Part shown: one piece after another, positions 1-7,477 of the stretch
Layout: the number at the start of each line of letters is the position of its first letter
Numbering within the stretch: the stretch's first letter is position 1
Translations under genes and position numbers: made by a program
Assembly (NCBI GenBank): GCA_041743835.1
Contig: JBGTLW010000006.1
Location: 1 to 12,419 of the forward strand
DNA: 12,419 bases
DNA from: JBGTLW01 sp041743835
Lineage (GTDB): Bacteria; Planctomycetota; Phycisphaerae; Phycisphaerales; Phycisphaeraceae
Direction of reading: 5' to 3'
Notes under the pieces: model-generated
The model's input: the letters and a program-made list of their open reading frames with translations, nothing else
Databases searched by the model: none
Told to the model about the DNA's origin: nothing

Positions 1-2
1 CC

Positions 3-260
3 GGCCCGCCACGCCAACTCGTCGGCCTCGCGCTCGAAGGCAAACGCACGCCGCGCCAGGGCATGGCCGTGACCGCGAACGGTACACCGCTGGGTGCGGT
101 CACCTCCGGCTGCCTCTCACCAACGCTGGGCTATCCCATCGCGATGGCATATGTCACAAGGGGTTCGATCGCCGAAGGCGATAGCGTCGGCATCGACTTC
201 GGCTCAGCGCAGCTCGATGCGAAGGTCGTCAAGCTGCCGTTCTACAAACGGGCGCGTTGA
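3..260 (+). CDS. gcvT: Aminomethyltransferase (glycine cleavage system T-protein), C-terminal part, 5' end outside window
   Basis: This is the last 85 codons of a gene that enters from the left edge, with TGA at 258-260. The reading frame is open from base 3. The protein transfers the methylene group of glycine, held on the lipoyl arm of H-protein, to tetrahydrofolate, releasing ammonia in the cytoplasm. Visible C-terminal family hallmarks are LVGLALEGKRTPRQG, the VTSGCLSPTLGYPIAMAYV segment (the usual T-protein C-terminal barrel) and the ending LPFYKRAR, close to the typical PFYKR terminus. The folate-binding N-terminal domain lies outside the window, so its integrity cannot be judged. No gcvH or gcvP follows: the next gene is convergent, ending 65 bases downstream. 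The family call is firm. Confidence 0.9.
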   Translation, partial: GPPRQLVGLALEGKRTPRQGMAVTANGTPLGAVTSGCLSPTLGYPIAMAYVTRGSIAEGDSVGIDFGSAQLDAKVVKLPFYKRAR

Positions 261-307
261 CCAGCGCAGCGAACACCGGCGTCGCCGCAAACGACATCGA
301 ATAACAT

Positions 308-319
308 GGCGGCACCGCC
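308..319. terminator. Small GC hairpin between two convergent genes, possible weak bidirectional terminator
   Basis: The 64-base gap between the convergent gcvT and response-regulator genes contains GGCGGCACCGCC, a perfect short inverted repeat that folds as a 4-5 bp stem. It is followed by only a short TTA, with no real U-tract on either strand. Position suggests a terminator, but the stem is short. Nothing else was recognised in the gap. Confidence 0.22.
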
Positions 320-324
320 TTAGA

Positions 325-1446
325 TCACGCGGCATCGCGCTGACGCTGGCTCTCCACTTTGTCTGAGGCCCGGCGGATGTCGGCAAGCGTGGGGTAGCAG
401 GCCGCGAACGCTTCAATCACCGCGGGATCAAAGTGCGTGCCGCAGTCGTTCTGGATCATGGAGCGGGCGACCTCGAAGGAGAACGCCTGTTTGTAAACCC
501 GGGCCGAGGTCAGCGCATCGAAGACGTCGGCGACAGCGGTGATGCGGGCCGAGAGCGGCGTGGCTGGCCCGACCAATCCGTCGGGGTAGCCGCCGCCGTC
601 CCATCGCTCGTGGTGGGAGCGCGCGATCTCGATCGCCATCTTGAGGAACAGGCCGTTCTCCCCGTGCCGCGCGACCTGTTCGAGTGCTTCGGCGCCGATG
701 ACGCTGTGCTCCTTCATCAGCTCGAACTCTGAATCGGTGAGTCGGCCGGGCTTGAGCAGGATCGTGTCGGGGATGCCCACCTTGCCGATGTCGTGCAGCG
801 GCGACGCCAGGTACATCGCGTCGATGAAGTCGCTGTCGATCTGGTCGCGATACGGGCCGTTGGCCTGGAGCCATTCAGCCAGGACCTTGCAGTATTCACG
901 GATGCGCAGGAGGTGCTCGCCGGTCTCCGGGTCGCGTGAGTCGGCGAGGTTGGCCAGCGCGAAGACGATCATGTCACGCTTCTCGACCAACTCCCGGGTC
1001 TGCTCCTTGACCAGCTCCTGAAGCCGATCGTTATCCATCGACACGGTCTTGCGTGCTTCGGCTGCGGCCTCGAGCGCGTCGCGCAGGCGTAGCTGCACCT
1101 TCACCTTGGCCAGCAGTTCCTCGTCGTCAAAGGGCTTGATGATGTAATCGTCCGCCCCGGCGTCATAGCCCTTGACCCGTTCCTCAGGGGAGGCCTTGGC
1201 GCTGACCAGGATGATGTTGGTGAACCCCTCGCCGACCTGTGATTTGATCAGCCGACACGCGTCGTAGCCGTTCATCCCCGGCATCATGATGTCCATGAGG
1301 ATCAAACCGGGGCGGTGCTCCTGAAACATCGCCACCGCTTCCTCACCATCGCACGCGCTGAGCAACTCAAACTGATCGCTGAGGATCTCCTCGAGGATCG
1401 CGCGGTTCATCTCGTTGTCATCCACAATCAGGATCGGTCGGCTCAT
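325..1446 (-). CDS. Response regulator with receiver and HD-GYP domains (predicted c-di-GMP phosphodiesterase)
   Basis: The 373-residue protein has an N-terminal receiver domain (about 1-120) with acidic pocket D9-D10, phospho-acceptor D52 in the LILMDIMMPGMNGY motif, S82 and K104 (IIKPF). A helical linker (about 120-158) follows, then an HD-GYP domain (about 158-345). The expected metal-binding and signature residues are present: H178 after the DSRDPETGEH motif, H218-D219 (HDIGKVGIPD), H247, H278-H279, and W282 to P288 with the GYP triplet. This supports a functional enzyme that hydrolyses cyclic-di-GMP, most likely switched by phosphorylation of D52. The ATG overlaps the stop of the upstream Amt-kinase gene (ATGA at 1443-1446), so the two are co-translated and are almost certainly cognate partners. 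There is no DNA-binding domain, so output should be second-messenger turnover rather than direct transcription control. Catalysis is inferred from motifs. Confidence 0.93.
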   Translation of the reverse strand: MSRPILIVDDNEMNRAILEEILSDQFELLSACDGEEAVAMFQEHRPGLILMDIMMPGMNGYDACRLIKSQVGEGFTNIILVSAKASPEERVKGYDAGADDYIIKPFDDEELLAKVKVQLRLRDALEAAAEARKTVSMDNDRLQELVKEQTRELVEKRDMIVFALANLADSRDPETGEHLLRIREYCKVLAEWLQANGPYRDQIDSDFIDAMYLASPLHDIGKVGIPDTILLKPGRLTDSEFELMKEHSVIGAEALEQVARHGENGLFLKMAIEIARSHHERWDGGGYPDGLVGPATPLSARITAVADVFDALTSARVYKQAFSFEVARSMIQNDCGTHFDPAVIEAFAACYPTLADIRRASDKVESQRQRDAA

Positions 1447-3680
1447 GATGGGTTCTCGGCTTGGTTGTTGTGGCTGGCGGTGGATGCGCGGCGGCCGGGG
1501 CTGCGCGGGGCGGGCAGATCGACATTCAGGTCGGCCTTGCGTTCGCGTGAAGGTGTGGCCGCGGCGGGGTCACGCGTCAGGGGGATGAGCACCTTGAAGA
1601 TCGCCCCGCCGTCGGGCGCGTTCTCCGCCCATATCCGGCCGTTGTGCCCGCGCACGATCTCCGTGCAGATCGACAAGCCCAGGCCCGTGCCGCCCGCGCC
1701 GGACTTGGTCTTGGAAGACTGGATGAACTTGTCGAAGATCGCGGCCACTTCATCGGGCGGGATCCCTTCGCCGTGGTCGCGTACGCTCAGAGACAGGTGC
1801 GTGTCGTCGCGGGAGATCGCGAGGTCCACGTGGGCCTGGGTCGGGGAGAACTTGATGGCGTTGTTGAGCAGGTTGCGTATGACCTGCATCACGCGCGTGC
1901 CATCCACCTCGGCGTGGATCGGAGAGTCCGGCCGCTCCAGCAGCACCTTCATCTGCTTCTCCGACAGGAGCGAACTGAACTCGTCGGCCACCGCATCGGC
2001 CAGGGCACACACATCCACCCGCTCAAAGTCGAATGTCATCTTGCCCGCTTCGAGCTTTGCGAGGTCAAGCAGATCGTTGACCAGCATGAGCAGACGCCGG
2101 CCGGAGATGTCGATCTTACGGAAGTAGTCCTCGATCTTCGCGGGTTCGGAGACCTTGGCTTTCTTGAGGCCAAAACCAGCGAACGACAGGATGCCGTGCA
2201 GCGGCGTGCGGATCTCGTGGCTCATGTTGGCGAGAAACTCGCTCTTGGCGCGGTTGGCGGACTCGGCGGCTTCGGTTGCGTCTCGCAGGGCTTTTTCCGT
2301 GGCCTGCAAGTCTGAGATATCTGCCTTGCTCTGCTGGAGCATGTCGATGAGGCTGTTGTAGCACTGGGCGATCTGGCCAACCTCGGTGAAAGGCTCGACG
2401 GTGGCGCGGGCCGAGAGGTCGCCCGTGCGCGTGTGGTGCTCGATCGTTCCCGCAAGGTCAAGCAGGTCGGTGGATGCGTGGTGCTCGGCGACGTTGAGTC
2501 CCTTGATCTCATCGTCCAGCGACACCCGCAGCGGCCGCCACTTGTTTGCGGCCCAGAGGATGGGCAGGCTCACGCCCACGCACAGCAGGCCGCAGGCCGC
2601 GATCCCGATCGCCTGCACCTTGAGCTGTGCAAGCATTGTCAGCCCCGTGCCCAGGACCAGCGGGTCGCCAAAGAGTGCGACAGCCAGCGTGCCCCACACT
2701 CCCGCGGCCAGGTGGACAGGCACTGCGCCAATCACGTCATCAACCTTGAAGCGTTCAAGCACATGCGACACACCCATGCACACCACCGCGCCCACGGCCC
2801 CGATCAGCACCGCTTCCAAGGTGGACACGGCATGACAACCAGCGGTGATGGCCACAAGCCCGGCCAGCGTGCCGTTGACAATCGTGCTGGGGTGCGAGTG
2901 CCCGAGGCTGTACCAGCCGATGAAGACGGCCGCGATCATCCCGGCACACGCGGCGATCATGGTGTTGCCGATGATGCCGGGGACATTCTCGGAGAACGCG
3001 ACGGTGCTGCCGCCGTTGAACCCGACCCAGCCGATCCACAGCATCAGCGTGCCGAGCATGGCCATCGGCAGGCTGGAGCCTTGCATATGCTGGCCATTGC
3101 GGCCGCGCTCGAACCGCCCGTATCGCGGGCCGATCAGGATGATCGCGACCAGCGCGACCCACCCGCCCACGCCGTGGACCACGGTGGACCCCGCGAAATC
3201 GACAAAGCCCATCTCGACAAGCCATCCGCGCCCGCCCACTTCACCCAGCAACGCCCCGCCCCAGGCCCAGTGCCCAAAGACGGGGTAGATGAACAAGGAG
3301 ACCATTGCCGCGATGAAGAGGTAGCCCGCGAAGTGGACGCGCTCGGCCACACCGCCGGAGATAATCGTCACCGCCGTGCCGCAGAACATGGCTTGGAAGA
3401 GGAAGAACGCGGCGGTCCACATCGGCTGGGTCTGGAAGTCCAACATCATGTGGGAGGTGCCCAGCCAGCCCCCCGCGGAGAGGCCAAACATCATCCCAAA
3501 GCCGATGAGCCAGAACAGGCCGATGGACACGCCAAAGTCCGCGACGTTCTTGATCGCGACGTTGATGGAGTTTTTGGTGCGGGTGAGGCCGGCCTCGAGA
3601 CAGAGGAACCCCCCCTGCATGACAAAGACCAGTGCCGCGCACAACAGCACCCAGAGGACATCAATCAATGGTGGATTCAT
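1443..3680 (-). CDS. Amt ammonium channel fused to HAMP-like linker and histidine kinase (ammonium sensor kinase)
   Basis: From ATG at 3680 the protein has 745 residues. Residues 1-395 form an Amt/Rh channel domain with about 11 membrane segments. The DFAGSTVVH motif gives D161 and twin-histidine partner H169; the second histidine is H323 (VPVHLAAGVWG). Aligned by eye with E. coli AmtB, W140, F99, F221 and S225 fit the external ammonium site and Phe gate, so the pore looks intact. The Amt tail (E391, GL at 394-395) leads into a HAMP-like segment (about 404-455), a coiled linker, H-box H488 (MSHEIRTPLHG), N-box N606-N607, and G boxes at 635-640 and 664-671. Amt-kinase fusions are known ammonium sensors, for example Amt5 of the anammox planctomycete Kuenenia. 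The overlapping HD-GYP regulator is the likely partner. An upstream TTG at 3689 is in frame but directly abuts the ribosome-binding site, so ATG 3680 was chosen. The last 45 residues look disordered. Confidence 0.93.
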   Translation of the reverse strand: MNPPLIDVLWVLLCAALVFVMQGGFLCLEAGLTRTKNSINVAIKNVADFGVSIGLFWLIGFGMMFGLSAGGWLGTSHMMLDFQTQPMWTAAFFLFQAMFCGTAVTIISGGVAERVHFAGYLFIAAMVSLFIYPVFGHWAWGGALLGEVGGRGWLVEMGFVDFAGSTVVHGVGGWVALVAIILIGPRYGRFERGRNGQHMQGSSLPMAMLGTLMLWIGWVGFNGGSTVAFSENVPGIIGNTMIAACAGMIAAVFIGWYSLGHSHPSTIVNGTLAGLVAITAGCHAVSTLEAVLIGAVGAVVCMGVSHVLERFKVDDVIGAVPVHLAAGVWGTLAVALFGDPLVLGTGLTMLAQLKVQAIGIAACGLLCVGVSLPILWAANKWRPLRVSLDDEIKGLNVAEHHASTDLLDLAGTIEHHTRTGDLSARATVEPFTEVGQIAQCYNSLIDMLQQSKADISDLQATEKALRDATEAAESANRAKSEFLANMSHEIRTPLHGILSFAGFGLKKAKVSEPAKIEDYFRKIDISGRRLLMLVNDLLDLAKLEAGKMTFDFERVDVCALADAVADEFSSLLSEKQMKVLLERPDSPIHAEVDGTRVMQVIRNLLNNAIKFSPTQAHVDLAISRDDTHLSLSVRDHGEGIPPDEVAAIFDKFIQSSKTKSGAGGTGLGLSICTEIVRGHNGRIWAENAPDGGAIFKVLIPLTRDPAAATPSRERKADLNVDLPAPRSPGRRASTASHNNQAENPS

Positions 3681-3689
3681 GTCAGACAA

Positions 3690-3693
3690 CCTC
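3690..3693 (-). promoter_or_regulatory. Ribosome-binding site of the Amt-kinase gene, which decides its start
   Basis: On the minus strand GAGG lies 9 bases before the ATG at 3680-3678. The alternative in-frame TTG (3689-3687) follows GAGG with no spacer, which is too close for initiation. The ATG start also gives the usual short Amt N-terminus (MNPPLIDVLWVLL) directly before the first membrane helix. Confidence 0.55.
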
Positions 3694-3825
3694 GTGACGA
3701 ACGATGGCGGGCGGAGGCAGGCCGACCGTTGTGAAGTGGATCGGCTGGATTAAGGCAGCGATCAACTTGGCGCGGTGGTTTTCCCGGAGCCGATAATGTG
3801 GGGGAGGCAGCGCGGAAGAGGGGAC

Positions 3826-3846
3826 GCGCGGCCTGACGGCCGGCGC
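3826..3846. repeat. Compact GC-rich hairpin with TGAC loop
   Basis: GCGCGGCC (3826-3833) pairs with GGCCGGCGC (3838-3846), giving 8 base pairs with one bulged G around the tetraloop TGAC. It lies 146 bases upstream of the Amt-kinase start. No T-tract follows on either strand, so it is not a typical intrinsic terminator. It may be a leader structure of the sensor transcript, or chance in GC-rich DNA. Confidence 0.35.
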
Positions 3847-3892
3847 TAAACGGGGAGGTGGCGATGATGGCGTGGTTTAAGGGGTGCGGAAC

Positions 3893-3956
3893 ATCGGTCA
3901 TGCCATGGGTGCAAGAAAATCGTCAGAATCAAGGCAAATGCCCATTGCTGACCGAT
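3893..3956. repeat. Long imperfect inverted repeat (hairpin or operator) in the divergent spacer
   Basis: ATCGGTCA at 3893-3900 is the perfect reverse complement of TGACCGAT at 3949-3956. The match continues inward after one bulged T (3901): GC pairs, a C/T mismatch, then ATGGG against CCCAT and two wobble pairs (3902-3911 with 3939-3948). In all about 17 pairs close a loop of 27 bases. It lies 77 bases before the mrpA start and about 210 bases before the Amt-kinase start. It could be a regulator binding site with separated half-sites, or an RNA stem in a leader. No T-tract follows, so a simple terminator is unlikely. Confidence 0.55.
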
Positions 3957-4032
3957 AAACCTTGGGGAATCCCGTATGTGAGTCGGCAGGGATGTCGGCA
4001 TCGGCGGTTCCGTTGGTTGGCAGGGAAGCCGA

Positions 4033-6585
4033 ATGCCTGTGCAGATATTACTCCTCATCGCTGTCATCGCACCCGTGATCTCGGGGCTGGCGACGCTGTG
4101 GCTGCCCAGGCGGGCTGTCACCGCGCGGACGCTGTTGACCGCGACGGGCACGCTGGTGTCCTTCGTGGTGTTCCTGTGTGTCATGCGGGATGGGGGAGCC
4201 AGTTGGGAGCGGGTCGCTGCGGAGCCGGGCGATGGCATCCCGTGGGTCCCGTCCTTGCACCTCAACCTCGCGTTCATCACCGACGGGCTGGGCGGGTTTT
4301 TCGCCCTGCTGGTCAGCGGCATCGGCGTGATGATCGTGCTGTACGCCCGGGGATACTTCGGGCGCGATGAGGATTCGCTCTACCGCTTCTACCCCACGCT
4401 CGGGTTCTTCACCACGGCCATGCTGGGCATCGTGGTGTCCGACTACACGGTCCTGACCCTGCTGTTCTGGGAGATGACATCGATCAGCTCATTCCTGCTG
4501 ATTGGCTGGGACCGCTACGACAAGAAGGCGGTCAAGCTCGCCATGCAGGCGTTCTTCACCACAGGTCTCGGCGGGATGGGGCTCTTCGGCGGGCTGATCT
4601 GGCTCGGGTTTGAGACGGACATCTGGCGGTGGAGCGACCTCTATCAGGTCGGCGTCGCTGATCTGCATGAAGTGCTCAACCGCCCGGACTTGATCGGTGC
4701 GCTGCTGCTGATGTTCTTTGGGGCCATGACCAAGAGCGCCCAGTTCCCGTGGCACTACTGGCTCCCCGGCGCGATGGCGGCCCCCACGCCCGTGTCCGCG
4801 TTCCTGCACAGCGCGACGATGGTGAAGGCTGGCGTGTTCCTCATGGGTCGGCTGTTCCCGGTCTTCGGCGGCGCGGCCGTCGGGCACGATGTGGTTACCG
4901 GTGCCAATCTGCTGCCGTGGCTGCTCATCCCCTTCGGTGCGGTCACCATGCTCTGGGGCGCGCTGGTCGCCATCCGCAAGCACGACCTCAAGCAGATCTT
5001 CGCGTACACCACCGTAAGCCAGCTCGGCCTGCTCATGACGATGTATGGCTTGGGATGCCTGCCCTACGCCCACGATGGGCATACCGCGCTGGCGATCGAC
5101 TTTGACATCACCCAGATCGCGAATCACGCGTTCTATAAGGCCCCGCTGTTCATCATCGCGGGGGCCCTAGGCCATGTCGCTTCGCGGCAATTGCCAGAGT
5201 TGCTTGGCGCTTTCAAAGAGCACAAGGCCATGTGCATCACGCTGCTTCTGGCGGGGTATGCGCTCGCGGCCGGGCCTGGCACGATCAGCTTTCAGGCTAA
5301 GGAGCTGTTCCTCTACGCGATTTATCACGCGACCGATGCGCTGGGGCCCTGGGCCTGGGTGCTGATGGCCGCCACCATCGCGACCGCGGTCTGCAACGTT
5401 GCCATTTTCATCCGGCTTTTCACCACCGTGCTCGGGCTGCCCGGCGGGATGAAGCCCGCAGCCGATGAGCACCACGACCATCACGCGCACGGGCACGACG
5501 ACCACGCCCACGAGCACGGCTTCTGGGCGGCTTTGATCTGGGTCCCGGGGCTGCTGATCGTCAGCCTGCAATACGTCGGCGGGCTTGCAACACCGGTGTG
5601 GAACATGGTGTTCCTGCCGCTGGAAACCAACGTGTTTTACTCCGGCTTCAAGGGCCAGGTCCCCGCGCTGTGGCAGATCAAGTTCGGCGTCCCGCTCGTC
5701 GCGTCGGGTCTGGCGATCGTGGGCGGCGTCATGCTGGGTTATTCACGGTTCTTCCGCAACACATTCTCCGACCCCTGCGACAAGATCTACCCCCTGCTCT
5801 ACCGCTTATGTGTGGACGGCGGACGGCAAGCCTTCATGACCATCCAGACCGGAAGCATGCGGTTCTACACCGCCTGCGTGGTCATCGCATTGACGATCGC
5901 TTTCGCGAGCAGCGTGTATGTCGATCCCCGGATGCTGACCATGCTGCAGGTCGCGGCAGAGGACTTCTGGGGGCTGCGATACTTCTACCCCGGCTACGTG
6001 ATCGGCCTGCTGGTGTGTGTCACCGCCTTGTGCCTGCCGCTGTCGCAGTCGCGGGTGATGCGGGTGCTGCTGCTGGGGAGCTGCGGCTTCTCGGTGGTGG
6101 GCATGTTCCTTGTGTATCAGGCGCCAGACCTGGCGCTCACGCAGGTGCTCTTTGAGATCATCAGCGTCGTCCTGTTCATGCTTGTGCTGCAGATGCTCCC
6201 CAAGCAGGATTCGCATCGGCACACCGGGAAGGTCTGGCGGATCGCCCTCGCGGGGTGCGCTGGACTGGCGATCGGATGGATGACCGTCGTCGCTGCGCCG
6301 CTGCCGATCGATGCCGAGCGCTTCCCCGAGCTGGTGACCCAGCGTATGCCGTACCTGGGCGAGTTCTTCGCTAACCACAGCTATCAGGGGTCCGAGCTGA
6401 CCGACGGCCGGGGCGGCGGCGGCAGCAACATTGTCAATGTCATTCTCGTGGACTTCCGTGGCGTGGATACCCTCGGCGAGATCACGGTGCTGGCGCTCGC
6501 GGCCCTGGGCGTGTGGGCCCTCATCCCCAGCACCGTCCGCAACCGTTACACCCCACGCATGCTGCGTCGCAAGGAGTCGCTATGA
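4033..6585 (+). CDS. mrpA: Mrp-type Na+(cation)/H+ antiporter subunit A
   Basis: This 850-residue membrane protein is the largest subunit of the Mrp (Mnh/Sha) antiporter, which exchanges cytoplasmic Na+ or another cation for protons and is related to complex I subunit NuoL. Proton-pathway residues are recognisable: E147 (FWEMTS), K234 (MTKSAQFPWHYWLP), H259 and K265 (LHSATMVKAG). The C-terminal quarter carries the MbhD/DUF4040-like segment (YQAPDLALTQVLFEIISVVLF) and the MbhE-like segment (NVILVDFRGVDTLGEI) normal for MrpA, so no separate gene is missing. Residues 480-495 form an unusual loop with nine histidines. At 850 residues it is somewhat longer than many family members (about 770-800). 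The start has AGGGA about 6 bases upstream. It is the first gene of the operon, and its stop overlaps the mrpB start (ATGA). Confidence 0.95.
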   Translation: MPVQILLLIAVIAPVISGLATLWLPRRAVTARTLLTATGTLVSFVVFLCVMRDGGASWERVAAEPGDGIPWVPSLHLNLAFITDGLGGFFALLVSGIGVMIVLYARGYFGRDEDSLYRFYPTLGFFTTAMLGIVVSDYTVLTLLFWEMTSISSFLLIGWDRYDKKAVKLAMQAFFTTGLGGMGLFGGLIWLGFETDIWRWSDLYQVGVADLHEVLNRPDLIGALLLMFFGAMTKSAQFPWHYWLPGAMAAPTPVSAFLHSATMVKAGVFLMGRLFPVFGGAAVGHDVVTGANLLPWLLIPFGAVTMLWGALVAIRKHDLKQIFAYTTVSQLGLLMTMYGLGCLPYAHDGHTALAIDFDITQIANHAFYKAPLFIIAGALGHVASRQLPELLGAFKEHKAMCITLLLAGYALAAGPGTISFQAKELFLYAIYHATDALGPWAWVLMAATIATAVCNVAIFIRLFTTVLGLPGGMKPAADEHHDHHAHGHDDHAHEHGFWAALIWVPGLLIVSLQYVGGLATPVWNMVFLPLETNVFYSGFKGQVPALWQIKFGVPLVASGLAIVGGVMLGYSRFFRNTFSDPCDKIYPLLYRLCVDGGRQAFMTIQTGSMRFYTACVVIALTIAFASSVYVDPRMLTMLQVAAEDFWGLRYFYPGYVIGLLVCVTALCLPLSQSRVMRVLLLGSCGFSVVGMFLVYQAPDLALTQVLFEIISVVLFMLVLQMLPKQDSHRHTGKVWRIALAGCAGLAIGWMTVVAAPLPIDAERFPELVTQRMPYLGEFFANHSYQGSELTDGRGGGGSNIVNVILVDFRGVDTLGEITVLALAALGVWALIPSTVRNRYTPRMLRRKESL
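5470..5520 (+). other. Histidine-rich loop of MrpA
   Basis: Codons 480-496 read HHDHHAHGHDDHAHEHG: nine histidines in sixteen positions (480-495), mixed with Asp and Glu. The loop lies between hydrophobic segments (IFIRLFTTVLGL before, FWAALIWVPGLLIV after). Such sequences commonly bind Zn2+, Ni2+ or protons; the role here is inferred. Confidence 0.7.
6571..6576 (+). promoter_or_regulatory. Strong ribosome-binding site that fixes the mrpB start
   Basis: AAGGAG lies 5 bases before the ATG at 6582, inside the last codons of mrpA. It decides between this ATG and an in-frame upstream ATG at 6513, which would add 23 polar residues encoded entirely within mrpA and unlike the family N-terminus. Confidence 0.75.
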
Positions 6586-7006
6586 GCACACTGATCCTCC
6601 GCACGAGCATGAAGGTCATCGCGCCACTGTCGCTGCTGTTTGCGGCGTACATGACGCTCAAGGGGCACAACGAGCCCGGCGGCGGGTTCATCGGCGGGCT
6701 GGTCGCCGCGACCACGCTGCTGCTGTACCGCATGAGTGACGGGCCCCAGGCGCTCAACCGCCTCATCCCGATCCACCCGCGCATCCTGCTGGTCATCGGC
6801 CTCGGGCTGGCGCTGGGCACGGGAGTGGTCCCCATGTTGTTTGGCGAGCCGTTCCTCCGTTCGTACACCGCCTACGTCAACCTTGGCTTCGACAAGGTCC
6901 ACCTCGCGTCGGTCATGGTCTTCGACGCGGGCGTGGTGCTGGTGGTCGTGGGCGTGAGCATCGGCATGATTGTTCGACTCAGCGAAGCTGTGGAAGAGGG
7001 CCGGTC

Positions 7007-7010
<4 letters not shown>
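6582..7010 (+). CDS. mrpB: Mrp antiporter subunit B
   Basis: The product has 142 residues and four predicted membrane helices, the usual size for the MnhB domain. Family hallmarks are the N-terminal ILRTSMKVIAPLSLLFAAYM helix, the GHNEPGGGFIGGLVAA motif nearly invariant in MrpB, and FDKVHLASVMVFDAGVVLVVVG near the end. It is a membrane subunit of the antiporter and is needed for complex assembly and ion exchange. The start overlaps the mrpA stop by ATGA, and its own stop overlaps the mrpC start by ATGA, so translation is coupled on both sides. Nothing is missing. Confidence 0.95.
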
Positions 7011-7459
<449 letters not shown>

Positions 7460-7477
7460 TCGGCGAGACGATCCCGC

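Larger units (their letters stand above)
3681..4032. promoter_or_regulatory. Divergent intergenic region between ammonium-sensor operon and mrp operon
   Basis: This 352-base stretch must contain the promoters of both the minus-strand sensor operon and the plus-strand mrp operon. Locally (about 3911-3960) it is clearly richer in A and T than the genes around it. No convincing -35/-10 pair or sigma-54 element could be fixed by eye on either strand. It contains two stem-loop candidates, listed separately, and near its right end AGGGA about 6 bases before the mrpA ATG. Short open frames crossing it look like chance frames. Confidence 0.6.

Noticed and set aside
1..3680. Functional link between gcvT (ammonia release from glycine) and the neighbouring ammonium sensor.
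   Set aside because: The genes are convergent and not co-transcribed; proximity alone does not support a shared pathway.
2433..3734. Long plus-strand open frame (433 codons) opposite the Amt domain.
   Set aside because: It is antisense to a well-supported gene, and its composition (His, Gln, Asp, Pro and Arg) is what GC-rich codon bias gives on the opposite strand.
3677..3901. Minus-strand frame of 74 codons between the two operons.
   Set aside because: It overlaps the Amt-kinase start and ribosome-binding site, and the product is Ala/Arg/Pro-rich without recognisable domain.
3690..4032. Sigma-54 promoter expected for nitrogen-related genes.
   Set aside because: No TGGCAC-N5-TTGC-like element was found on either strand by eye.
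3858..4370. Open plus-strand frame in the spacer with GGGGAGG five bases before ATG ATG (3864/3867).
   Set aside because: The ribosome-binding motif is good, but the frame runs far into mrpA in another frame, its product is Arg/Gly/His-rich low-complexity sequence without any family feature, and it has no early stop to act as a leader peptide.
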